A stretch of DNA of 64,000 nucleotides from Hemerocallis citrina (Eukaryota > Streptophyta > Magnoliopsida > Asparagales > Asphodelaceae). The position numbers and the translations under genes are program-made. Under the pieces are notes generated by a model. The model worked only from the letters and a program-made list of their open reading frames with translations. It was not told the DNA's origin and did no database searches. Shown one piece after another: positions 23,641 to 35,923 of the stretch (position 1 is its first letter; every line of letters starts with the position of its first letter). The stretch is taken from NCBI GenBank assembly GCA_017893485.1, contig CM030360.1, forward strand, positions 8,606,597-8,670,596. Direction: 5' to 3'.

Positions 23641-25557
23641 TCTCGGACGAAGACTTCTCGAGATGAGTTGGAATCTCCCCCATTGGGCCTCCATGTATGA
23701 GGTGCGGGAAGGCTTCGGTTTCGAAGTCCGGGGTTCCCGCACGTTGTTCGGTTCGCTTGTTAGCCCCCTGGGGGGTAGAGGTGGATCTGCCCTGTCTTTC
23801 CTGATGAACCTAGAGAGTTGCCCCCTCTGGATGAGGACTTCTATCTCGTCCTTGAGGGCCCAACAGTTATCCGTGTCGTGGCCATGATCCCGGTGATAGC
23901 GGCACCACTTCTCTCTGTTCCTCTTCTTTCCCGGGGTATTCATTTTTGGAGGTGGGGGAAAGGTTCCCTCCTTCTCCACCTCCATCAGAATGGCCGAGAC
24001 ACTGACATTAAGGGGGGTGAACCTCTCGATGTGGGGAGGAGGGCGACGCTGGCCTCCATTATCTTTCTGGAGCTTCTTAGCTCTTTCATCTTCTGCAGTC
24101 TTCTGTTTGTTTCCAGAAGATGATCCTTCAAGAGTGGGGCAGTTGAGAGATCCTTCAGCTCGGATGTACTTCTCACTCCTGAGCAGGAGTTCTGAGAAGT
24201 CTCGAGGAGGCTTCTTGGCGAGGGACGCCCTGAGATCGGGGTTAATGACATTGGACTGGAAAGCAGCCGAGGCTACGGACTGATCCAGGGAGGAGATAGA
24301 TCTGGCCTCAGCGGTAAACCGCTTGACGTAGTCCCTCAGCTGCTCGCTCTTCCTTTGACTGAGTAAGAGCAAAGAGGTGCTTGTCTTTTTGGAGCGGCGA
24401 CTGCTCACGAAGTGGGTAAGGAAGAGACCTTCGAATTGGTCGAAGGAAAAGATGGAGGCTAGAGCAAGTATGGAATACCACTCCCGAGCGGGCCCCTTGA
24501 GCGTGGCTGGGAAAGTTTTGCAGAGAAGGGCATCAGAGGCATGGTGGATCATCATGAGAGTTTTGAAACTCTCGATGTGATCAGCGGGGTCTGACTCCCT
24601 GGTGTACGACTCAAAATGCGGAGGCTTGAAGTTCTCTGGGACGGGGGCCTCCATGATGGTCTGGGAGAACAAGGGTCTACTCGGGCGGAGGTTCCTCACC
24701 CATTGTTCATCTTCTCTGTCGAGTTGGTCGAGGCGCCTCTCTATCTCGTGGAGACGGAGGTAGACCGAGTCCTCCCTTTGGTCATATCTCGCTGAGCCCC
24801 GGGACTCGTCTTCATGTGGAAGAGGGCTGAGGCTGCGGCGGTGATAGCTTGGAGTAGGTCAAGGGCTACGAGTGCGACGGCAATGGTTCGGAGGCGGCCG
24901 AGGACTGGGGGCCCATTGGTCGTTATTGGGGACGACATTGAGGGCCCGCAGGACTGCCTACTGAAAGTCCTAGAACTCCGCCCTCATGACTGGAGCTTCT
25001 CGGTCTTGGCGGCCCCTTGGGGCTGGACGGCTGATCGGAGAACGAATCCTCTTGCGGCGTTGGGGGGACTCCCTCAGTCTTCTGGGAGAGTTCGAACTTT
25101 GGCGGTTGGGCCTACGAGGGGATCGGTCCCTTTGATGCTCCCAGCAGGGGATCCCATCACGGGTTCGCCTCTCGTCCAAGCGGGTCCAAAGATCTATCTC
25201 GTTCTGTCGGTTGATGAGAACTTCATGTAGATCTTTCGGTGTTGGAGGGCTATGGGAGGCCATGGAGTCGGAAGAAGGGTTGTGTATGGAGACATGGTCC
25301 TGATGAAAGGGTTGTTTTTAGCAACTTCGGCGAGAGGGTCCTCCAACGGCCCTTTGAGGCCCTTGAGGGGCCGGTTGGTGGTGAGGCTGAGGAAGAGGTT
25401 GTCCAGGCTGCTGAACAGGTTGAGGTATCGGTTGCCCGAGCTGCTGGGTTGGCAACTGGACCGGCTGGACGGGCGGAGGGAGAGCCTCTAGAGGCAGAAG
25501 AGGAACGAGAGTTGTTCTACGGTGGGAGACCGTGGACTTCCCTTTCTTTGGAGGCAT
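23578..25557 (-). pseudogene. Tat-1 gag
   Basis: The N-terminus starts MPPKKGKSTV, followed by a Pro/Gln-rich region with frameshifts, then an Arg-rich segment (RRTRDGIPCWEHQRDRSPRR). The capsid-like core lies in the long frame 24699-23578, with LKGPAREWYSILALASIFSF, FEGLFLTHFVSSRR and LRDYVKRFTAEARSI. The nucleocapsid part has CRYHRDHGHDTDNCWALKDE, a CCHC-like motif usual in Tat Gag. At least two frameshifts separate the N-terminus from the core. Confidence 0.88.
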
Positions 25558-25608
25558 AGCTAGGAACTGCTTTTTCTGATGGAGTAGGGTTGGATTGCTA
25601 TTCGTTTC

Positions 25609-25623
25609 CTACAGACAGCGCCA
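25609..25623 (-). other. Primer binding site of Tat-1
   Basis: Minus strand TGGCGCTGTCTGTAG, three bases after the LTR end. Tat-2 has TGGCGCCGTCTATGG at the same place. Confidence 0.8.
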
Positions 25624-25626
25624 ATA

Positions 25627-26206
25627 TGTTGCTGATGATTTTGGTGTGGAAGCAAACAGATGAATTTGTGGATTCTTGAGAAAACGAATAAGGCAAACCT
25701 GTTGACTTTCACCGGCGTGTTGACTGGTTCCTCGCTACTGTCGTGGACCTACACAAAGTTCGAAACACCGGGGTAGATCCCGGTGACGAACCCTCTGACG
25801 CTCTTGTCAGTAACCAGAAAAGATTATGAAAGAGCTTTAGGTTGGAAAATATTCATTACCCTGTAACGGTAGGGGTCGGGGGATTATTTATAGTCGCCGT
25901 AGGCATTCGTTTTGAGATAAGAACAAATCTCTACTTCCCAGTGTGGATGGATAAGATTGGTTAAAATCACCTTTTAGGGATAAGAATGAATCTGACTTCC
26001 TCTTTATCCTCCTGAACTATCTTGTAACGGGTTGGGACCCATATCCAATAGGGTAGAACAGTTTATGGGTTGTTGGGCCTTGAAGAAGAGACCCAGTCCC
26101 CATTTCAGACCCGTTTGTAGATGAAATTACCGTTTTGCCTCTGTGAGCTTTAAGATTTGCGCCCGATTTGTACAGTCCTGATTTAGTCCTATTTTTAGCC
26201 ATATCA
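25627..26206 (-). repeat. 5' LTR of Tat-1 (580 bp)
   Basis: Minus strand TGATATGGCTAAAAATAGG ... CATCAGCAACA. It aligns with the Tat-2 LTR throughout, including the TATAAATA box (minus strand, about 25884-25891) and the segment with CCCCGGTGTTTCG. Sequence to the right belongs to the pre-insertion site. Confidence 0.92.
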
Positions 26207-26309
26207 TAAGCTATATTTAATTTATAGTCAATACTATAGTTATTTTATCTTATCAACTGTTTAAAGCTCAATCTTACATTTCTTCCATTTGCATTATTTA
26301 TTAACTAGA

Positions 26310-26853
26310 TTTGCCCGTGGGCACGTGCCTACGGCACGTCTTCGGAATGGTACAGCATATGAAAGTCTTGTAAACAGTAAAACAATAATTATGTAGCTCA
26401 AGTTTGAATGGTAAAACAATAATTAGTTGTAAATAGAAGTCTATGTTTCCATTAGTATATGTTGAAAAATAATTATAAATGCGGGTGTAAAATCCAACTT
26501 CTTAGAACTTTGAGTGTGGAAAATGATGAAATTTAACTGGTGATGAGATAGGATATATGCTAGTTTCAATGCAACATGAGCAATTAAAAATGCATAAAAA
26601 ATCTGAAAATTTACAAACCTGAAATATGAAAATATAAATTTCTGAGTAAATAGAAAAAAATAAGAGAGAGAGATAGAGAGAGAAATAAATAAATAAATAA
26701 ATGAGTTGTTTTGGGTATTTGAATTTGAGTTTTGGAAGGAAAGTTTTGGGCGGGAAAATATATTTTGTGAGGTTGGATCTGGACCATTGATTTCAACCCT
26801 ATTGAAGGAAAGCCATTTGATAGCTTTCTTTGTGTTTTATTATATAGATATAT
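26310..26853. mobile_element. Small unclassified element with 7-bp flanking repeats
   Basis: AACTAGA occurs at 26303-26309 and 26854-26860, bounding a 544-bp AT-rich segment. It begins TTTGCCCGTGGGCACGTGC, with a short GC-rich dyad, and ends TTATTATATAGATATAT. No coding sequence. The low-complexity part (GA and AAAT runs near 26660-26700) is inside. Class is uncertain; a chance repeat of seven bases in AT-rich DNA cannot be excluded. Confidence 0.4.
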
Positions 26854-26860
26854 AACTAGA

Positions 26861-29378
26861 GCCCAAAACCCAAGCCCATTATTCAAACCCAAATTTCTCC
26901 AACTGCACAACTCCACTACCCCTATTAAATCTCCACTAAATATCTAACGAATCTCCCACTAAATCCTAACAATCCTGTAACCCCACAACCCCATAATCTA
27001 CTCCACGCATCTCCCCATTAATTCATTAACTTAATTAATCCAATAATTAAACCCTAACTAATTATCTTTCATCATCAGCGCTCTCTTTCATCTCCCTTCT
27101 TCTCCTCCCTCCTACTGCAACCCCCGAACCCATCTTCAACCTACTGTTCCTCCTCGTCCACCACCACCGACTGAGCTCATCGCCACCACCATCGACATCC
27201 TGCCCCTCCTCATCGCCAATGCCCAGTCGCCTCACCATTGCATCAGCCCTGCCACCATTGCCGAGCTCCACTCCATCGCTCTCCCTGAGTCCCCGACAGC
27301 CACCGCAATGCCATCCCAGCCATCTCCATCTCCACCTCCTCTGCAATCGTCGCTGCCTCTCCTCTGAGCCTGCACTCCATCACCACCTCCTACCCGCAAC
27401 CAACTCTGCTAGTCACTGCCAGCTGTAATATGAAGAGGATATCAAAAAGTAAAGTAATACCCAAGCTATCGGCATGAGGTGTACTGTTATATTACCCAGT
27501 TTATCAAAGTAATATAACAGTACACCTCAAGCCGATAGCTTGGGTATTACCCAAACTATGTTTGATGTGCGATGTATTGTTCGATAAGAATGAATGTTAA
27601 AGTCCATTGTAATGTAAGATGTAAATAAATATCAAAGTAAAGTGTATTATAAAATGAGAATGGATGTTAAAGAAAGGTGTATTATGAGATGAAAATAAAA
27701 GTAAATAATATTATGTGCCTAGAATGGATATTCAAGTAAAGACATGACACGACATGAGATTAGTACGCCTTGGGATTGTGTCCAGGAACTACTTGCCTAG
27801 GCACAACTCCAAGGTGGATCGGTGGGATGTGATATGAAAGTTGTATTATGAGATGGAATGAAAAGTAAAGTACATTGTATTATGAAATTAAATATGAGAT
27901 AGAAAAGAAAGTATATGATGTGAAATGAGAATAAGAAAGTAAAGAAAGTATTTGATGTGAAATGGAAATGAGAAAGTAAAGCGCGTGTATGATTTGAAAT
28001 GAATATGATAAGTAAAAGAAAATTTGTTTGTGAATGAAAATAAGAAATACAGAAAATGTGTTATGTGTATGCAAGTGAATATGAAAGGTAATAAGGTATG
28101 TATGAGAATGAGAATGGAAAGTAAAGGAAATTGTGTTATGTGACTATATATATGAACAGTGAAGAAATTGTGTTATGTAAATAAGTATGAAAGGTGAAGA
28201 AATTGTGTTATGTAAATAAATATGAAAATTGAAATAAATATGAAAAGTGAAGAAAATGTATGAAGAGAAGACGTATAAAAGTAAAGAAAGTGTGGTACGT
28301 ATTATGTGAATGAAAATCGAAGAAAATATATTGTAAGCCGGAAAAGTAAAGTAAGATATATTATAAGAATGAACAGTACAGTATGAAAAAAATAAAGTAA
28401 AGTGTATTATGTGGGAAAAGTAAAAGTAAGTGGTGTTATGTGATGATAATGTATATTAAAATAAATGCAGGACATGATATGAGTTTGGTACGCCTTGAAA
28501 TTGTGTCGAGGAACTACTCGTCCGCTATTCCTATGGGAATGGTGGGAACTACCTGCCGAGGCACAACTTCGAGGTAGAGTGAGTGGATATGGCTATGTAG
28601 ATTGGTTGAAGATTCGAATGATTACTTTTGTGCAATATCACATTTATCATGTTTATATGTTTATTTACAGGTTAAATTTAATCATCTTTATGTTCGTAAG
28701 TTCCTTCAATTTCTTTTATATTATTTCTTTTATTTACTAACTTAGTATATTATCCTCACACCTATATGGCTGACCCCTGTTGTGTTTGGGGGTTAGTGGA
28801 GTCTCACCCGGAGGGTGGACCCCACTAGACCTCAGTTTCTCGCAGGTAGGTACCTAGCTGTATAGATGAGCGGAGTAAGATCTTGGTTTTCTAGTTTAGT
28901 TGTTTCGTATGTAGATTGGAGTTATTGTTTTAGCTATTGTGTTATATATGTATCTATATAATTTGGAGTTATCATTTGTAATTATGGAGGATTTGTAAAA
29001 TATTAGGTTTTCTTAATGGTCTTTGGTTTAAGGTTGTGCTATTAACAGTCGGTGACCGGAGTCAGGTATAATTTCTCACTCAGTTACTTAGCTGAATCTT
29101 GGATTTTATTTAATATTTTGATATTGGATGGTGATTATATCCCCCAGAGCATATGTTTTTGATTATTATGATGAGTTCTATGATTTGGCCTGGGGAAATT
29201 ATAAATTTATTACTTCTGATGTGTTTTGAATTATGAAATACAGAATTCCGTAAGGAAACGCTGCGAAAGAGCTAATATTTCAAGGGAGACTCTGCCGAAA
29301 TTTTAATTGAAATCCAGAAATATTATTTTGGTGAGAAAGTGTTTTAAAAAAAATGGGTGAAAATTTGGGTATGTTACA
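26861..29378 (+). repeat. LTR-like remnant
   Basis: The right end GAAAATTTGGGTATGTTACA, preceded by the GAAAGAGCTAATATTTCAAG-type stretch, looks like a chromovirus LTR 3' end. The middle carries a leader-like section with GAGTCTCACCCGGAGGGTGG. Two diverged copies of a ~100-bp segment with AGTACGCCTTGGGATTGTGT or its variant lie near 27755 and 28485. Between them are imperfect short repeats of a GTAAAGTGTATTATG type. The left boundary is not clear. The stretch has no coding sequence I can support. Confidence 0.5.
27454..27551. repeat. Short foldback with ~42-bp arms
   Basis: Left arm GTAATACCCAAGCTATCGGC and onward to about 27495 is the near-perfect reverse complement of about 27507-27551, with one mismatch seen and a loop of roughly 12 nt. 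It could be a MITE-like foldback or produce a hairpin transcript. Confidence 0.8.
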
Positions 29379-30006
29379 ATAGATTAGTCAATAATACTTT
29401 AAAACACACAAGGGAATCAGAAGTTTCCTTAAAACTTGAATACACTATAAACACAATGCATTATGAACTTAAGAATTAATGAAAATAGATAAACGTACGT
29501 AACACGAAACTTAAACAATTATGTGAGTAAAAGAAAACTGTCTAAAGTAACAAATAACAATAAATTTAGTTAGTAAGACAAAATATGAAGCACTTCAAAG
29601 GTCGTTAAAACATTTGTATAAAATCATGAAATGCAAAATAGATATATGAACAGATCATTTAAAAAAAAAAGATTATTGATTAAATAACATCGTAAAAGAT
29701 CATTATAGTAAGAAGATAATAAGGCCAACCATACAAAATAAGAAGCAAAAAGAAAAAAGTTAAGAACATGAATAATGGTAATAATAAAAGTAACACAAAG
29801 AATACAAACTTAAAGATGATATAAAAAAAATTACATATACATATATAGAATAGTCAATCAAAGACACATCGAAATATCAACAAATTTAGCTAAGACAAAA
29901 TAATAATAATGATGATAATAATAATCTGAAAAATAAAATTAAAACAAAAACTTTGAGTGTCGAATTTTATTAAAAATACAAGATAAGTGTAATAGTACTA
30001 GTAATG
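29379..30006. other. AT-rich intergenic stretch, nothing recognised
   Basis: A-rich DNA with no frame, dyad or tandem repeat that I can support. Confidence 0.6.
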
Positions 30007-30194
30007 ATGTATATATATTACACAACAACAACAAATAACAACAAACAACAACAACAAAGCCTTTTACCCAACTAGTTGGGGTCGGCTACTTGAATCATGG
30101 TTTTCCATTCTGCTCGGTTTAGTGCAATATCTTCTATAAGGTCACAAGCAATCATATCTTTTTTCACCGTTTTCATCCAAGTTAGTTTAGGTCT

Positions 30195-31930
30195 TCATCT
30201 ACCCCTAACTCTACCCTCAATACTTATCAAATCACTCTTTCTAACGGGGACACTACTAGGTCTACGTGTGACATGTCCAAACCACCTGAGGCGATTCTCT
30301 CTTAACTTATCTTGGATTGGAGCTACCTTTAGCATGTCTCGTATATGCTCATTTCTAATTCTATCATTCCTTGTTTTACCACACATCCATCTTAGCATCC
30401 TCATCTCCGCTACACTCATTTTTTGGACATGTTGTTTCTTTGTTGCCCAACACTCTGCTCCATACATCATTGCTGGTCTAACAGTTGTCCTATAAAATTT
30501 TCTCTCCAACTTCAAAGGTATACGTTTGTCACACCAAACACCACTGGCACTTCTCTACTTAAGCCACCCTGTTTGGATCCTATGTGTAACATCTTCACAA
30601 ATCTCCCAATCTCTTTGTATAATCGAGCCTAAATATCGGAAACGGACTCTCTTAGGTATCTCTCGGCCATCAAGCTTCACTACTTTCTCAGTTGTGTTCT
30701 GAATATCACTAAAATTACACTCCATATACTCTGTTTTAGTTCTGCTTATTTTAAAGCCTCTAGCTTTCAAAGTTTCTCTCCACAATTCTAATTTAGCATT
30801 GACTCCTGCTCTAGTCTCGTCAACTAAGACGATGTCATCGGCAAAAAATATACACCAAGGCACCTCATCTTGTATTCCTCGCGTAAATTTATCCATAACC
30901 AAAGTAAAAAGGTAGGGGCTTAAAGCCGGACCTTAGTGTAAACTTAATGTAATAGAAAAATCGCTGGTCTCTCCCGTGGTTGTTCTAATTGTGGTTGTTG
31001 CCCCTTCATACATATCCTTAATTACCTCAATATGTCAAATAGTTACTCTTTTATTATTTAGCACCCACCATACTATGTCTCTAAGGACTTTATCACATGC
31101 TTTTTCTAGATCTATAAAAACCATATGTAGATCTTTATTATTCTCCCTATATTTTTCCATAAGTCTCCTCAGTACATAAATTGCTTCCATTGTTGACCTC
31201 CTCGGCATAAACCCAAACTGATTCTCAGACACTATAGTTTCTAGTCTCAGTCTATGTTCGATCACTCTCTCCCAAATTTTCATTGTAGGTCATGAGCCTG
31301 ATGAGTCGACCAATTCCTCATTAATTTAATTCCTCGGTAGTTTGAGAAACTTTGTATATCTCCTTTATTTTTATATATAGGTACTAAAATACTCTTTCTC
31401 CATTCATCGGGTATCTTCTTAGTCCTCAAAATTTCATTAAATAAATTTGTTAGCAAACTCACTCCTACATCCCCAAGACACTTCCAAACTTCAATGGGTA
31501 TATCATCCGACCCTAAAGGTTTTCCTATTTTCATCCTTTCTAAAGCATTTCGAACCTCCGAAAACCTAATTCAACGGAAAAATATATGCTCTCGACTCTC
31601 CCTCGAGTCATCTAAAATTAAGTTGCCCACAACCTTTTTATTTAATAACTTCTCAAAGTAATTTCGCCATTTTCCCTTAATTTCCTCATCTTTTACTAGG
31701 ACTTTTGAATCCTCGCTCTTAATACACCTAATTGTATTCAGGTCTTTTGTTTTTCTATCCCTTTGTTTAGCAAGCTTATAAATATTATTTTCTCCTTCTT
31801 TTGTTTCTAATTTTTTGTATAAATCATCATAAGCTTTTTCTTTTGCATCTCTTACTATTTCTTTAACTTCTTTTCTAACGGTCTTATATCTCTCTAAATC
31901 CTCTTCATTTTTACTCTTTTGCCACATTTT
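30195..31930 (-). pseudogene. LINE reverse transcriptase domain
   Basis: Pieces in order: a linker rich in charged residues (31927-31571), GKPLGSDDIPIEVWKCLGD, EWRKSILVPIYKNKGDIQ (31534-31280), GFMPRRSTMEAIYVLRRLME and LHMVFIDLEKACDKV (31283-31035), the active site FFADDIVLVDETRAG (about 30840), KFKISRTKTEYMEC-like thumb, and C-terminal YGAECWATKKQHVQKMSVAE with LRWFGHVTRRP (30515-30195). At least four breaks separate these pieces. Catalytic residues FADD are preserved. Confidence 0.9.
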
Positions 31931-32039
31931 GAAGGTTGATCTTTTTTCTCTTACAATATTTTGGTGTTCATCTTGCCACCACCACGTTTATTTATTTAGC
32001 AACCCTCTACCTTTAGACTTTCCAAGTACCTCCTTTGAA

Positions 32040-33142
32040 ATTTATCTTACGTATGTAGTCATTTTAGTCCACATCATATTTGTCTCCCCTTCCCAATTCC
32101 ATGATGCTCCTTTAAGGACTTTATCTTTAAAAACTTCTAGTTTATCTCCCTTCAAGTTCCACCACCTAATTCTTGGATTCTTAGTCTCCTTCCTTGCACA
32201 TATGTGTTTCCCAATCTTCACATCCAATACCATTAATCTATGTTGTAAGGTTAAACACTCTCCCGGTATAACTTTATAATCTTTACATGTCAAGCGATCT
32301 ACCTTTCTAATGATGAAAAAGTCAATCTAACTCCTATTTGCCCCCACTTTTTAAAGGTTATCAAATGTTCTTTCCTCTTCCTAAAATAAGTATTTGCTAA
32401 TATAAGATCATACGAAGCCACAAAATCTAATAGAGCCTCTCCACCTTCGTTATTATTTCCAAATCCATGTTCTCCATGCACCATCTCATATCCCATGTTA
32501 TCTTCTCCTATATGTCCATTGAAATCTCATCCTATAAATAGTTTCTCCCCTAAGGGTACTGCTTGAATTATCTCATCCATATATTCCAAAAATTTATTTT
32601 TAGCTTGTGCATTTAATCCTACTTGGGGTGCATAAGCACTAATGATATTAATTATGTTTCCCCCTAATACAAGCTTAATTTGTATTATTATATCTCATTT
32701 CCTATTAACACCTACTACATCTCTTTTGAATTTTTTATCTACTAAAATTCCAACTCCATTTCTATTTCTAATTTTACCAGTATAATATAAATTAAAACCA
32801 TCTATCTCTTTAGCTTTTTCCCCTACCCACTTTGTCTTGTAAACAAGCTATATTAATATTTATTGTAATCATGGTATCTACTAGTTCTATGCTTTTTCCT
32901 GTTAATGTTCCTATATTCCAAGTTGCTAACCTCAGCCTATTTTCCTGGACTAGATTCTTCACCCGCACATGTCCAGATTGGTGCAGGAACTCTTGCCCAT
33001 TGTTAACCACACCCGGGGGCTGGTGCGACGCCCCTTGCACATTTTTCGAAGTACCCGGAGGCAGGCACAACGCATCGCTTCCAGAAAATGCCCTAACATT
33101 TACACGTATATTATTAGGATTCATGTTCATAAGATTTGACAA
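32040..33142 (-). pseudogene. LINE endonuclease domain
   Basis: An N-terminal extension of ~75 residues precedes ENRLRLATWNIGTLTGKSIE, the start of the AP-type endonuclease that nicks the target DNA, and NIACLQ, which should continue into the ETK motif but reads DKVG after a small change. Later pieces are in other frames (YDLILANTYFRKRKEHLITF at about 32380). Several stops and frameshifts. Confidence 0.85.
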
Positions 33143-33911
33143 AAATTTATGCTGGCTGTCAACTGCCTAACGCAACCCTCCTCCTTACCCGGTTTGTGGC
33201 CGGATTCCTGGCTAGGACAGGCAATGGCGGAGTTATGTATATATAAAACACACACAAAAAAATCATTTGCAAAAGCAATATAATAACCATATACGCGATT
33301 TAAAATTAAATATATAGAATATTGATTAGTATATCAAAATATTTGTAAATTGTCAAGTATAGTAAGAAAATTAACTTATGATATTATATATGCAAATAGT
33401 GTTTGGAATATATGATAAAACCAACAATACTATAATATAAAAATTATAAGTAGTTGTTGTAGTGAAACAAGTATAATAATAGTAAACGAAATAATAATAT
33501 AATATTTGAATAATATATAATATTAATTATATAAAAATAAAAATAATAAATAACTATGAATAATAAAAAATCATATTATATAAGTAGTAAACAAATATAA
33601 GATAGGCCAAGAAAATGAAATTGTATGAAAATACAAAAAAACCGACATATGTAAAGATAAAGTATACATATATATTTACAAAATGATAATACCAAGACAG
33701 CGAAAATAGTTAATAGTAAACCTCAATAATATAGGGTGAAAAATAAAATAATGCATATAAGACAAATATGAAAACAAGTATAAATAATAAGGTAATTAAA
33801 TGTATATATAAGTGTAACTGGATTATGAATAACAAAGTCGAAGTAGCATAGGCTAAGTTTTAAAATCTTATAAAATGGTATGAACAAGTACAAAAGAATA
33901 GGATATTGAAG

Positions 33912-33913
<2 letters not shown>

Positions 33914-33963
<50 letters not shown>
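33914..33963. repeat. AT dinucleotide microsatellite
   Basis: About 25 uninterrupted AT units. Confidence 0.95.
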
Positions 33964-33967
<4 letters not shown>

Positions 33968-34034
33968 CTAAAAGTGGGGTTATTAGAGTAGAAAATTTCT
34001 TTGTTGTGGGTTCGTCTCATTAATGTCTATGCAG

Positions 34035-34200
34035 TAGACTTGCCTCCTTGACATTAAGTTGCAGATTGCCTCCACGACATCAGGTTGCATGTTGTCTTCT
34101 TGATATTCGGTTGCAGTTTTTGACTCCCGACATCCTGTTGCAAGTTTGCCTCCATTGACGTCTAGTTGCATATTTGCCTTCTCGACATCCGGTTGCAACA
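34035..34200. repeat. Minisatellite, 26-28-bp units, about six copies
   Basis: Units of the type GCCTCCACGACATCAGGTTG followed by CATGTT occur six times with substitutions and one- to two-base indels. On the minus strand the array reads as a frame of repeated short peptides, but there is no sign of selection for coding. Confidence 0.75.
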
Positions 34201-35549
34201 AAACGATGAATGGAGTGATGTAATTTTCCAAACATACTAGGATATTGGATGTTTAATTTAAGTATGATGTTACATTTTGAAATCCGTGACATAAAAATTG
34301 AAGAAAAAGTAGGAAATGGAGTAGAAAGTCACACGATGGAATATTAAAGTAGATGTACAGATTATAAATATCAAACATAAATAGTAGAAATTAGTAGTAG
34401 TGAAAAATTATTTATTAAAGTAAGGAAGAAATACATGCATAAGTTTAAATGTAATTGCGAATGAGAGATAACTATGTAGCATAAATAACCATATGTCATA
34501 GAATATACATCAAATAGCAGAAAGTATATGTAGTAAGAAAATAACAAAGAGGGTAAAAATCATATTACTAAGGTAATAAGCGACTATAGTATATTATAGA
34601 AGTAAGAGTATAAAATTAAAATAAAGTAATACAATAATTAGCTATAAATGATGAAAAGTAAATATAACAAAAGTAGTAAACAATAAGTAATAATAAAGGT
34701 ATTGAATGTAAGGTGTAAAATTAAAATTAAAAATAAAATTTTCAATGTGTAGAGATATATCATATCTATATGAGTAAATGTATTACAATTAAGTTTAAAT
34801 ACACCGAAAAATAAGACAATACAAAATAATGGAAAATATAGCATCGAAAATCGAAGTATATATAAATGAATGTGAATTACAATATAGTAGGAATGATAAT
34901 AAAAGAAATTAATAATTCAATAAGTATGAATTGAAACTAATATAATGCGTAACAGTTTTAGCAAAATAAATGAGTAACCATAAAAATACATAAAAATATG
35001 AAGGACCCAAAAATAAAAATATGAAATATAAAAGAGAAGGGAAAAGGAAGATAGTCTACGTACAAAAACATAATACATTCGAAAGAAAACAAAATGTAAG
35101 TAAATGTTGTTAATTATAATATAATTATTGCAGTATCTTTCACTCAGAAGTGATAAACGAAAATCAAACATTACGTCATTCAAATCTATAACTGCAAACA
35201 CCAATAGAAAAAGAAAACTCTATTCGTCATATTCCCAACTTCAATAATAAAACTTATTTTTATAAAACTTAAAACTTATAGAACAAATATGCTAGATTAG
35301 AAAAACATACTTATAATTATAATTAGATTTGTACAAAAATAGACTAGTCAATAACTAATAAAGTTATCCCAAATTAACATCAATCATAACAAAATAATTA
35401 AGAGGTAATAATAACAGTAGGAGAAAATAAATCATTCATCTTCTATTTATGTGAAAACAATCAACCTACTTACAATAAAGAAACTTTTAGTCGAATCTAG
35501 ACATACAAATAATTTAAATTTCACTACAAGCATTCATGATCAAAACAAC

Positions 35550-35665
35550 AAACTCACACATCTAATGTCCACCTAGGTACTCACACTGCTAATGTCCACA
35601 CTAGGTACTCACGCTCTAGTGCCCACCCTAGGTACTCACACTTCTAATGCCCATCCTAATTTTGT
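35550..35665. repeat. Minisatellite, ~27-bp units, about four copies
   Basis: Units of the type CTAATGTCCACCTAGGTACT followed by CACAC occur about four times. Confidence 0.7.
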
Positions 35666-35923
35666 TTCCCTATACCATGTTTAGTATTACTAATAGAAGT
35701 TTGCTCTGATACCAACTCTATAGCCTACCGTCTGCCACTCAGGACGATAATGGATAGAAGGGTAACCTCAGAACTTGTTTTATGCCAATAGCCTCTCGAT
35801 TGTTGCAACCGCATCGGTGACTAGCTGACCTAGGTATGTCAGGGTAAGAGTCAATGCTTCGCCATCAATCACACTGTGAGAACCCTTGATCATGCTTCCG
35901 ACATTGCCTTATTTTCTAACCAA

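Larger units (their letters stand above)
4040..26206 (-). mobile_element. Tat-lineage Ty3/gypsy retrotransposon 1 (minus), split by nested insertions
   Basis: On the minus strand the order is 5' LTR, primer binding site, gag, protease, reverse transcriptase, RNase H, second RNase H and integrase. This is the Ty3/gypsy order, with the extra RNase H that marks the plant Tat group. The copia element at 5941-22393 interrupts the reverse transcriptase, and the block left of 4040 interrupts the integrase, so the integrase C-terminus and the 3' LTR are not in the window. It is the same family as Tat-2 (36222 onward): LTR ends, primer binding site and protein segments align by eye. Confidence 0.9.
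30018..33234 (-). mobile_element. RTE-type LINE, full length by its ends, broken coding
   Basis: Flanked by an 11-bp duplication ATGTATATATA (30007-30017 and 33235-33245). The minus-strand 3' end has the plant RTE hallmark CCCCAACTAGTTGGG followed by AAGGCTTTGTTGTTG and a TTG-rich tail next to the left duplication. Read leftward from 33234 it has a short leader, an endonuclease and a reverse transcriptase. The ends and length (3.2 kb) indicate an insertion that was not 5' truncated. Confidence 0.92.
33246..35700. other. AT-rich intergenic stretch with minisatellites
   Basis: No gene is seen. A dinucleotide AT run fills 33914-33963. A 26-28-bp repeat lies at about 34035-34200 and another short repeat at about 35550-35660, listed separately. 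Long frames here are shadows of AT-rich sequence. Confidence 0.6.

Noticed and set aside
27219..27428. Pro/Ser/His-rich frame as a small gene
   Set aside because: Composition follows a CCACC-rich leader-like section of an LTR remnant; no start context, splice sites or domain.
30195..30515. Host gene annotated from reverse-transcriptase-like sequence
   Set aside because: It is the C-terminal part of the LINE polymerase; flanking duplication and TTG tail show an element insertion.
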